From Bacteroidales bacterium UBA3382 (lineage in GTDB: Bacteria > Bacteroidota > Bacteroidia > Bacteroidales > UBA932), in NCBI GenBank assembly GCA_002358965.1, contig DEPW01000151.1, forward strand, positions 1-8,869: DNA of 8,869 nt, given 5' to 3'. The notes beneath the pieces were generated by a model. The model was not told the origin of the DNA. It saw only the letters and a list, made by a program, of their open reading frames with translations, and did no database searches. The position numbers and the translations under genes were made by a program. Position 1 is the stretch's first letter. Each line of letters opens with the position of its first letter. Of this stretch, positions 1 through 6,231 are shown one piece after another.

Positions 1-2
1 CT

Positions 3-38
3 GGCAAGGTTCTCAAGAAACTCGGCCTGAATTTTTAG
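3..38 (+). CDS. Probable 3' end of an unidentified gene (partial)
   Basis: In the frame beginning at base 3 the sequence reads GKVLKKLGLNF followed by TAG at 36-38. This looks like a basic, leucine-rich protein C-terminus. A strong hairpin begins 14 bases after the stop, as expected at a gene end. Only eleven codons are visible, so the protein cannot be identified. The two other forward frames also have stops close by, and the choice of frame is an inference from the composition of the peptide and the position of the hairpin. Confidence 0.4.
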   Translation, partial: GKVLKKLGLNF

Positions 39-52
39 TCTCCTCCACAATT

Positions 53-89
53 GAAGGCGAGCCTCCGAAATATCCGGAGCCTCGCCTTC
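53..89 (+). terminator. Strong hairpin after the upstream gene
   Basis: A 15-base arm (53-67) pairs with 75-89 with a single C/C mismatch (62 against 80) around a 7-base loop. It sits 14 bases after the stop codon at 38. No T-run follows on either strand, so it is not a classical intrinsic terminator. It could be an mRNA 3'-end stabilising hairpin or a weak terminator. Confidence 0.5.
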
Positions 90-152
90 GTGTATACCGT
101 AAATCATCGGAAGTTACAGATTAATCGGGAAAAATGCTTTCATCGAACATGT

Positions 153-170
153 CCGGATCTCTACATCCGG
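153..170. repeat. Small perfect inverted repeat CCGGAT-N6-ATCCGG
   Basis: A six-base perfect inverted repeat (153-158 and 165-170) lies in the gene-free stretch 39-333, upstream of the lipoprotein gene. It could be a short hairpin or an operator half-site pair. Nothing else in the sequence assigns it a role, and repeats this short occur by chance. Confidence 0.3.
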
Positions 171-246
171 GAATCTGACGGCCACAGCCAATCACATAGA
201 CGGTTCGCTTTAACAGCAAATCACGGGATTTTGCTTATATTATATA

Positions 247-272
247 TATGGTATAAGACAAATCATACCATA
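247..272. promoter_or_regulatory. Perfect 8-bp inverted repeat upstream of the lipoprotein gene (possible operator)
   Basis: TATGGTAT (247-254) and ATACCATA (265-272) form a perfect inverted repeat with a 10-base spacer, 61 bases before the lipoprotein start codon. The centre-to-centre distance is 18 bases, an arrangement seen in dimeric repressor sites. A TTTG at 230-233 and a TATAAGAC at 252-259 are spaced roughly like Bacteroidota promoter boxes, but the second box matches TAnnTTTG poorly. The rest of 39-333 is AT-rich and shows no gene. An operator role is an inference. Confidence 0.35.
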
Positions 273-333
273 GTCGCAAGCGCATACTTCAACCTGAACG
301 TAATTTATTTATAAACCCTTAAATATTTGTGTT

Positions 334-2337
334 ATGAAAAGACAATCTTATTTCATCATTGCCTTGATTACGGCATTGTTGTGCTGCTCGATGTTCATCA
401 CAAGTTGTGTGGAGCCTGAACCTGAACCACCGACACCTCCTGAGACAGAAACCCCTGCATTGGAAATCACGACCGCAGACCTCGAAATAGCTCCTGAAGG
501 ACAGGAATGCGAAGTGATCTACACGATAACCAACGAAGTGGTAGAAGGAGGCAGCATCGAAGCGGCATGCCCTGCAGAATGGATCACGGATCTTGATTAC
601 AGCACCAAAGGCACCGTAACATTCACGGCACTTCCTAACGAAACAGGAGCAGACAGGGCCGACGTGCTCACTATCACCTATACCTATCTTGACGGAGAAG
701 AGCAAGCATCCGTATCTGACGAAATCAACCTTTCACAGAAAGCCATCCCTGTTCAGCCTGTGACATACGATTACGAGTTCGAATTCGATATCCTGACAGG
801 TACATGGTACGGCACGCAGTTCGGCAACAACGGAGAGGACAACTACTATGTATGGCTGTCGGACAAAGAGTTCCTGGATGGCTACACACAGCCGAACGGA
901 ACATATTACCTGTTCGACATGTATGCGGGAGCTCCTGCAAACGCTGACGCTCCGATGCCTCCTGTAGGGACATACACCCTCGGCGAGATGGGAAGCACCG
1001 AACCTATGACATTCAGTCCGGACTACTCCAAGGGCGTATCATACGGTGACATGATCAGCGACACCGAAATCAATGTCATTTTCAATGTCAGCTTCAGCGA
1101 AGGAACGCTCACCGTAAGCACGGAAGACAATGTGACCTATACTTTCGAGGCGATATTGACAGACATCGAGGGCAAGACCCACCATGTAGTCTATACCGGA
1201 ACGACCGTCTGCGAGCCCGATGTGCCTGAAGTAGGGCCAGTCATCACTGAAGACATAGACTTCGTAACAAGGAATGTCGGAGCTTCCTACATCAGCGACG
1301 AAGCCGGCATCATGGGCGTGACATTGCAGTTCACCGACATGGATGTAGACTATGAGGGCTATGTAGTGCCTCCTGGAACAATCCTCACAGTCGAAGCTTA
1401 CATGCCATTCGATGAGAACGGATACCTCACTCCTGGCACATACACTGTTGATTCCATGGCCGGAGCCGACGGCACATTGTATCCTGGCGAAGCAGTCGAC
1501 TTCTTCGGCATGATGTTCTATCTCGGAACATACGCCACATACTATGCAGACTTGGAGGACATGGGATCGAACGGCCTGATTAATTCCGGTACGATGACCA
1601 TAGGCGGAAGCAACGGAATATACGATATCGAATGCGACTTTACCACCCAGGAAGGAGCGAAGATCACTTGCACCTACTCAGGATCTCTCGTAATACCTAA
1701 CGTGCCATCCGAATTCTGGTCTACGCTTACCGACGACTACACTCTCGATCTGAGCAACGCCATAGCGACAGGCGACTTCTATGGCGACTTCTACTACACC
1801 GGTGGCGGAAACTGGTATGTCAACCTCAGTCCGGCCGATGGAGTTACCGGTGACGGTATGCAGATGGACTTCGTTGTCGAAAGCCTCAACTTCAGCGACG
1901 GAATCCCAAGCGGCACTTACACCGCGTCTCCGACCCAATTCCCTAATCCTGGCGAATACCTTGTAGGTTACTATGACAACGGAAGTATCGGAGGAACGAC
2001 ATTCCTCGGCGGTTTCACCGCAGACGGCTATGTTTCGGAATTCGGCCCTGCTACTGAAGGCGACCTGATAATAACCAACCATGGTGACGGGACCTACACA
2101 TTCGAGTTCAGCTTCCTCGATGATCAGGGATACACATGGGACGGCAACTGGACCGGATCTATAGATATGACGGATTACAGCAGTATCAGTGCCTCCGCAG
2201 CTCCTGTACGCTACAACGCCAAACCGCAGAGAGGAGCCCTTACTATGGAACAAAGGATAGATGCTGCTTCACAGAATGCTTTCAAGGTCCTCCATGTGGA
2301 TACCGGCAGAGCATCTTTAAAGAAAAACGTTAAATAA
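334..2337 (+). CDS. Cell-surface lipoprotein, BACON-like domain plus three tandem repeats
   Basis: This encodes 667 residues. The N-terminus is a lipoprotein signal: MKRQ, a hydrophobic core, then lipobox ITSC with Cys25 as the lipidated residue. An acidic, proline-rich linker follows (about 26-41, VEPEPEPP). Acidic residues just after the cysteine are a known feature of surface-exported lipoproteins in this phylum, so outer-membrane surface display is likely. Residues about 42-137 resemble a BACON domain, an immunoglobulin-like module common in Bacteroidota surface proteins. Three related repeats follow: about 146-292, 306-455 and 462-613. Each has a GTYT motif (212-215, 368-371, 527-530) and closes with a strand of form [YW][ST]G[ST] (YTGTT 287, YSGSL 448, WTGSI 606). 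The last roughly 55 residues are a basic tail. No catalytic motif is visible, so a binding or adhesion role is only a guess. The ATG at 334 directly precedes the signal peptide. There is no strong Shine-Dalgarno, which is normal in this phylum. A broken paralogue lies directly downstream. Confidence 0.9.
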   Translation: MKRQSYFIIALITALLCCSMFITSCVEPEPEPPTPPETETPALEITTADLEIAPEGQECEVIYTITNEVVEGGSIEAACPAEWITDLDYSTKGTVTFTALPNETGADRADVLTITYTYLDGEEQASVSDEINLSQKAIPVQPVTYDYEFEFDILTGTWYGTQFGNNGEDNYYVWLSDKEFLDGYTQPNGTYYLFDMYAGAPANADAPMPPVGTYTLGEMGSTEPMTFSPDYSKGVSYGDMISDTEINVIFNVSFSEGTLTVSTEDNVTYTFEAILTDIEGKTHHVVYTGTTVCEPDVPEVGPVITEDIDFVTRNVGASYISDEAGIMGVTLQFTDMDVDYEGYVVPPGTILTVEAYMPFDENGYLTPGTYTVDSMAGADGTLYPGEAVDFFGMMFYLGTYATYYADLEDMGSNGLINSGTMTIGGSNGIYDIECDFTTQEGAKITCTYSGSLVIPNVPSEFWSTLTDDYTLDLSNAIATGDFYGDFYYTGGGNWYVNLSPADGVTGDGMQMDFVVESLNFSDGIPSGTYTASPTQFPNPGEYLVGYYDNGSIGGTTFLGGFTADGYVSEFGPATEGDLIITNHGDGTYTFEFSFLDDQGYTWDGNWTGSIDMTDYSSISASAAPVRYNAKPQRGALTMEQRIDAASQNAFKVLHVDTGRASLKKNVK

Positions 2338-2356
2338 TTTCATTCACATCATGTTT

Positions 2357-2386
2357 GAAACCGCCCATCCCGGGCGGTTTCTTTTT
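2357..2386 (+). terminator. Intrinsic terminator of the lipoprotein gene
   Basis: A perfect 10-bp GC-rich stem (2357-2366 with 2372-2381, GAAACCGCCC / GGGCGGTTTC) with a 5-base loop is followed at once by five T residues (2382-2386). It starts 20 bases after the stop codon. It separates the intact lipoprotein gene from the broken paralogue, so the paralogue should get little read-through. Confidence 0.92.
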
Positions 2387-2400
2387 AAACTGGAAATCCC

Positions 2401-3401
2401 AGGAAACTTACACATATCCTTTTAACCGGCGCATTCTTATCCGGCCTTTGCGCATGTACGCAAGAGCCTGAGCCTGAGCCTGAACCTGTCATCGAAATAA
2501 CGGGAGACGCCCATCTTGAGGCAGCTCCCGAAGGAGGCCCGTATTCGATCGGCTACACATTGCAAAACGAAACGGAGGACGGGACTGTCAAGGCGGAATA
2601 TCCCGACTGGATCAGCGAGGTCGACTGCTCCATGCACGGGACAGTCAGTTTCACCGTAGCGCCCAATGACACGGAACAGCAGCGTTCTGCAGGCCTTACC
2701 ATCATCTACGAGTACGCGGAAGGAAAGAGCGTCGATGCCTCCGTATCGATTACCCAGGCAGTAACGGAAGCTACGATATCGAATGCACATTCACTACATT
2801 CGAAGGATATACGATGACCTGTTCGTATTCAGGAAGCCTCACCGTATCAGGAGTGCCACAGGGATTCTCTACGCTTGCAGGGGACTACACTCTCGACCTG
2901 TCACGGGCTGTCGGCAGCGCATCATGCTACAATGACTATTACAGGACAGGCGGCAACAACTGGGAAATATTCCTGACACCTTCCGACGGAATAAGCGGGG
3001 ACGGATTCCACGCGGACATCGTTGTGGAGAGCCTTGACCAGGCGGACGGAATACCGAGCGACACTTACACGGTTTCAGCGGCCGAGGTTCACATGGGAAT
3101 AGTAAGCGGAGCGGTAAATCCGGGAGAATATCTCAAAGGCTACATGACGGACAACGGGCTCGGTGGCACCATATTTACCGGAGGATATGACGAGATGGGC
3201 TATGTCAGCGAATACGCTCCGGCAATCGAAGGGGATCTGAAGATAACCAACCACGGAGACGGCAGCTACACGATAGAGTTCGACTTTGCCGACGACATCG
3301 GAAACAGGTGGGACGGAGTGTGGACCGGAGAGATAGCCGATGCCGCATCGTATCATGTTTCCGCACCGGGAAAGGCGGCAGCCTTATGCCTCACAAAACG
3401 A
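2401..3401 (+). pseudogene. Broken tandem paralogue of the BACON-like lipoprotein
   Basis: Two reading frames together match the neighbouring 667-residue lipoprotein. The first frame (from 2407) reads a lipoprotein signal with lipobox LCAC (Cys codon 2455-2457), an EPEPEPEP linker and a BACON-like domain ending near SITQA at 2760. It then runs out of register and stops at TGA 2815-2817. The second frame takes over near 2757-2766 with GSNGSYDIEC, matching residues 425-434 of the intact protein (GSNGIYDIEC). It continues through YSGSL and the whole third repeat to WTGEI near 3330. The segment matching about residues 137-424 (roughly 867 bp) is missing, and the junction shifts the frame. No ATG, GTG or TTG lies between the in-frame TAA at 2386-2388 and the signal peptide. 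The second frame has no stop before 3621-3623, inside antisense pnp. The third repeat has about ten extra residues (near 3080-3120) compared with the intact gene, so the two genes had diverged before this copy decayed. End coordinates are approximate. Confidence 0.85.
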
Positions 3402-3433
3402 CAGGCCGGCAGGAATCTCTTCCAGCCGGCCTG
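3402..3433 (-). terminator. Terminator of pnp
   Basis: CAGGCCGGC (3402-3410) pairs with 3425-3433. After an A/A mismatch, GGAA (3412-3415) pairs with TTCC (3420-3423) around a TCTC loop. On the minus strand it lies 22 bases after the pnp stop codon and is followed by TCGTTTTG, an interrupted T-tract. There is no T-run on the plus side, so it mainly serves pnp, although it also lies at the ragged end of the converging pseudogene. Confidence 0.75.
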
Positions 3434-3455
3434 CTGTCATTGTAAGCAGAGGACC

Positions 3456-5693
3456 TTACTTTCTCGGTTTGCGCGGACCTCTTTCTCCGCCTTTCCTTTC
3501 GGCCTTGTCACCGTCTTTGCGCGGCGGACGAGGACGCCGTTCCGGCTCCACATAGCCTTCCGGCTTATCTATCAATGCCTTGCGCGAAAGACGCATCTTA
3601 TTGGTCTTAGTATCGATCTCTAGAAGCTTTACCTCGACTTCGTCACCGAGACTGAGGACATCTTCCACTTTTTCGGTCTTGCCCCAGTCTATTTCGGATA
3701 TGTGGAGCAGACCTTCCTTGCCCGGGAGTATCTCGATGAAGGCGCCGAAATCAAGTATGGACTTCACTGTGCCTTTGTACACTTTGCCTACTTCAGGAAC
3801 AGCCACGATTCCTTTGATCCATTCGAGCGCAGCATCCATCGACTGTTTGTCGTTGCCGAAGATATCCACTACGCCTTCGGTGACTCCGGCCTCTTTGGCT
3901 TCCTCGGTAATGGTTATCACCGTTCCGGTCTCTTTCTGTATCTTCTGTATCACTTCGCCGCCTTTGCCTATGATAGCGCCGATGAATTCGCCCGGAACGC
4001 GTATCTGTACGATACGAGGCACATGAGGTTTGTATTCAGCCCTCGGTTCGCTGATGCACTTGAGCATTTCGCCCATTATGTGCATCCTCCCCCTGCGTGC
4101 CTGCTCGAGAGCCCTCTGAAGCACATCGTATGAAAGACCGTCGACCTTGATGTCCATCTGCGTAGCAGTTATGCCGTCTTTGGTTCCGGTCACCTTGAAG
4201 TCCATATCGCCGAGATGATCCTCATCGCCGAGGATATCCGAAAGTATGGCGTATTTTCCAGTTGCCGAATCCGAAATGAGCCCCATGGCTATGCCGGCTA
4301 CCGGCTTTTTGATCTTGACACCGGCATCCATCAGGGCAAGGCAGCCGGCGCATACGGTAGCCATCGATGACGAGCCGTTCGATTCCAGGATGTCCGAAAC
4401 CACGCGCACCGCATAAGGGTTTTCCTCTCCGAGCGGCACCATTGGCTTCAAAGCCCTGTATGCGAGGTTTCCATGACCTATCTCGCGGCGTCCCACTCCC
4501 CTCTGAGGCTTGGCCTCGCCGGTCGAGTACGGAGGGAAATTGTAATGGAGGACGAATTGTTCGGCACCCTGCACGAGCACTTCGTCCAATTCTTTCATAT
4601 CCATCTTCGTTCCGAGGGTGACGGTCGAAAGCGACTGGGTCTCGCCCCTGGTGAAGATTGCCGAACCGTGCGCGCAAGGCAGATAGTCGACCTCGCACCA
4701 TATAGGCCTGATCTGCTCGGTGGTCCTTCCATCGAGACGGATGCCCTCGTCAAGGATCATGTTGCGCATCGCGGATTTTTCCACATCGTGATAGTAACGC
4801 GCCAGCATCATTTTCTTGGCCTCTCGCTCTTCCTCGTCAGGAACGAGCGCCGCAAAGCACTCCTCTGCAAGGTTTTCGAAAGCTTCGGTCCTTTCCTGTT
4901 TCGAAGTTCCGGCTTTGGCTATGGCATAGCACTTGTCATACGCATATTCTTTGACAGCGGCACGGAGGTCTTCGTCGTTCTCTTCATGGCAGTATGCCCG
5001 TTTTACGACAGTGCCCTTCTCTTCCATGAGCTCCATCTGCACACGGCAATGTTTCTTGATCTCTTCATGCGCGAACTTGATGGCTTCGAGCATATCGGCT
5101 TCGCTGACTTCCTTCATCTCGCCTTCGACCATCATGATATTGTCCAATGTGGCGGCTACCATCAGGTCGATGTCGGCATCTGGCATCTGGCTGAAATTAG
5201 GATTGATCACGAACCGGCCGTTGATTCTGGCCACCCTGACTTCCGAAATAGGACCGTTGAACGGGATATCGCTGACCGCCAGAGCGGAAGAAGCCGCAAG
5301 TCCTGCAAGTGCGTCCGGCTGGATGTCCTTCTCGGCTGAAATCAGGTTTACTGTAACATATACTTCTGCATGGAAATCATCCGGGAACAACGGCCTGAGA
5401 GCCCTGTCGACCAGACGCGCTGTAAGAATCTCGGCATCCGACGCCTTTCCTTCCCTTTTCATGAATCCGCCCGGGAAACGGCCCGCGGAGGCGAATTTTT
5501 CCTTGTACTCGACTTGCAAAGGCATGAAGTCAACATCTTCCTTCGCCTCTTTTGCACAGGTCACAGCGGCGAGCAGCATGGTTCCGCCCATCTTCACTAC
5601 GACCGAACCGTCCGCCTGCTTGGCGAGTTTACCGGTCTCGATTTCGATTATCCTACCATCGGATAATTCAATTTTCTTGTTAATTATATTCAT
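3456..5693 (-). CDS. pnp: Polynucleotide phosphorylase (PNPase)
   Basis: This encodes 745 residues, a normal family length. PNPase degrades RNA 3' to 5' by phosphorolysis, releasing nucleoside diphosphates, and acts in the cytoplasm as a trimer. The domains appear in the usual order: first RNase PH domain (about 10-140), alpha-helical domain, second RNase PH domain (about 310-540), KH domain with GAIIGKGG at 572-579, an S1 domain (about 620-695), and a basic Arg/Lys/Pro tail. The motif DEDHLGDMDFK (490-500) holds Asp492, Asp498 and Lys500, equivalent to the E. coli catalytic Asp486, Asp492 and Lys494, so the enzyme should be active. I chose the ATG at 5691-5693, reading MNIINKKIEL, because the conserved domain starts there and a GAGAAG sequence lies five bases upstream. 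The frame stays open to 5885, but that extension overlaps rpsO and its terminator and looks non-coding. The gene follows rpsO, the order seen in many bacteria. Confidence 0.97.
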   Translation of the reverse strand: MNIINKKIELSDGRIIEIETGKLAKQADGSVVVKMGGTMLLAAVTCAKEAKEDVDFMPLQVEYKEKFASAGRFPGGFMKREGKASDAEILTARLVDRALRPLFPDDFHAEVYVTVNLISAEKDIQPDALAGLAASSALAVSDIPFNGPISEVRVARINGRFVINPNFSQMPDADIDLMVAATLDNIMMVEGEMKEVSEADMLEAIKFAHEEIKKHCRVQMELMEEKGTVVKRAYCHEENDEDLRAAVKEYAYDKCYAIAKAGTSKQERTEAFENLAEECFAALVPDEEEREAKKMMLARYYHDVEKSAMRNMILDEGIRLDGRTTEQIRPIWCEVDYLPCAHGSAIFTRGETQSLSTVTLGTKMDMKELDEVLVQGAEQFVLHYNFPPYSTGEAKPQRGVGRREIGHGNLAYRALKPMVPLGEENPYAVRVVSDILESNGSSSMATVCAGCLALMDAGVKIKKPVAGIAMGLISDSATGKYAILSDILGDEDHLGDMDFKVTGTKDGITATQMDIKVDGLSYDVLQRALEQARRGRMHIMGEMLKCISEPRAEYKPHVPRIVQIRVPGEFIGAIIGKGGEVIQKIQKETGTVITITEEAKEAGVTEGVVDIFGNDKQSMDAALEWIKGIVAVPEVGKVYKGTVKSILDFGAFIEILPGKEGLLHISEIDWGKTEKVEDVLSLGDEVEVKLLEIDTKTNKMRLSRKALIDKPEGYVEPERRPRPPRKDGDKAERKGGERGPRKPRK

Positions 5694-5703
5694 ATGTACT
5701 TCT

Positions 5704-5774
5704 CGGTCTGCCTCTCCCGATGAGAGTCGATTAATATTCATGTCCGTTTCATCCATACCGTCGGCCGCAGACCG
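5704..5774 (-). promoter_or_regulatory. Foldable pnp leader with a long-range stem
   Basis: In the pnp mRNA leader, CGGTCTGC (5774 down to 5767) can pair perfectly with GCAGACCG (5711 down to 5704). The second arm overlaps the first base of the GAGAAG ribosome-binding-like sequence (5704-5699). A small internal hairpin, CTCTC / GAGAG (5726-5722 with 5716-5712), lies within the loop. In enterobacteria PNPase represses its own synthesis through a leader stem, and a comparable role here is only an inference from position and shape. Confidence 0.4.
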
Positions 5775-5787
5775 TTTTGTTAACCGA

Positions 5788-5821
5788 CAATACAAATAAG
5801 GGGGCGTTGTACAGCCCCCTT
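5788..5821 (-). terminator. Terminator between rpsO and pnp
   Basis: On the minus strand an 8-bp stem (5821-5814 with 5805-5798, AAGGGGGC / GCCCCCTT) with an 8-base loop is followed by TATTTGTATT, a T-rich tract. It starts 17 bases after the rpsO stop codon. It should end or attenuate most rpsO transcripts, so pnp depends on read-through or its own promoter. The plus side is also T-rich (TTCTTTCC), but no plus-strand gene lies upstream. Confidence 0.8.
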
Positions 5822-5838
5822 TCTTTCCTATCTGGCCA

Positions 5839-6114
5839 CTATCGACGGAGGTTAAGCTCCTTGATAAGACTCCTGTATCTCTCAATGTCTATCTCCTTCA
5901 GGTAATCGAGGAGACGCCTTCTCTTACCTACAAGCCTCAAAAGCGCACGCTGGGTGTTGAAATCCTTCCTGTTGCCTTTCATGTGCTCGGTAAGGTGAGC
6001 GATACGGTAGGAAAATAAAGCAACTTGACTCTCTGGTGAGCCGGTGTCCTTATTAGACTTTCCGTACTTCGCGAAAATCTCTTGCTTCTTCTCTGGAAGT
6101 AAATACTCTGCCAT
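5839..6114 (-). CDS. rpsO: 30S ribosomal protein uS15
   Basis: This encodes 91 residues, close to the usual 88-90. uS15 is a primary 16S rRNA-binding protein that organises the central domain of the small subunit and takes part in the bridge to 50S. Family signatures are clear: TGSPESQVA (about 24-32), then LTEHMKGNRKDF, ALLRLVGKRRRLLDYL and DIERYRSLIKELNLR, covering the helical core that binds rRNA three-way junctions. The start ATG at 6112-6114 gives MAEYLLPEKKQEI, the expected N-terminus, preceded by an A/T-rich leader. A good Bacteroidota promoter lies at 6164-6194, and a terminator follows before pnp. Confidence 0.98.
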   Translation of the reverse strand: MAEYLLPEKKQEIFAKYGKSNKDTGSPESQVALFSYRIAHLTEHMKGNRKDFNTQRALLRLVGKRRRLLDYLKEIDIERYRSLIKELNLRR

Positions 6115-6163
6115 TTCTGCAAAAAGATTAAAAAACTAACACACTAATTATCATTTCGAGGCG

Positions 6164-6194
6164 CAAAGATAGGGATAAAATTTCATTTTACAAT
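6164..6194 (-). promoter_or_regulatory. Promoter of rpsO
   Basis: On the minus strand, ATTG (6194-6191) is followed after exactly 19 bases by TATCTTTG (6171-6164), a full match to the Bacteroidota -7 box TAnnTTTG with a near match to the -33 TTTG box. Transcription should start near 6157, about 43 bases before the rpsO start codon. It overlaps the divergent promoter for the gene at 6232. Confidence 0.75.
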
Positions 6195-6211
6195 ATTTTT
6201 ATATAATTTTG
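6181..6211 (+). promoter_or_regulatory. Promoter of the YgjP-family gene
   Basis: TAATTTTG (6204-6211) fully matches the TAnnTTTG -7 box. A weak -33 element, TTTC (6181-6184), lies 19 bases upstream. Transcription would start near 6218, leaving only about 14 leader bases before the ATG at 6232. It shares DNA with the rpsO promoter on the other strand. Confidence 0.6.
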
Positions 6212-6231
6212 TCAGGTTAAAACATTGATAC

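Noticed and set aside
252..259. TATAAGAC as the -7 box of the lipoprotein promoter, with TTTG at 230-233
   Set aside because: Spacing is near 18 bases, but the second half does not match TTTG, so I did not list it as a promoter.
51..314. An 87-codon plus-strand open frame before the lipoprotein gene
   Set aside because: It starts inside the hairpin at 53-89, uses a TTG start, and its composition is not protein-like. I treat the region as non-coding.
1678..2253. A 191-codon minus-strand open frame opposite the lipoprotein
   Set aside because: It is antisense to the third repeat, with no recognisable domain and no promoter or terminator of its own. It looks like a shadow.
4473..5799. Two 288-codon plus-strand open frames (4473-5339 and 4933-5799) opposite pnp
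   Set aside because: They lie entirely or almost entirely antisense to the conserved pnp coding sequence, match no family, and arise from its codon bias.
5694..5885. N-terminal extension of PNPase by 64 codons
   Set aside because: The extra residues overlap rpsO and the rpsO terminator, and do not resemble PNPase. The conserved N-terminus begins at the ATG at 5693.
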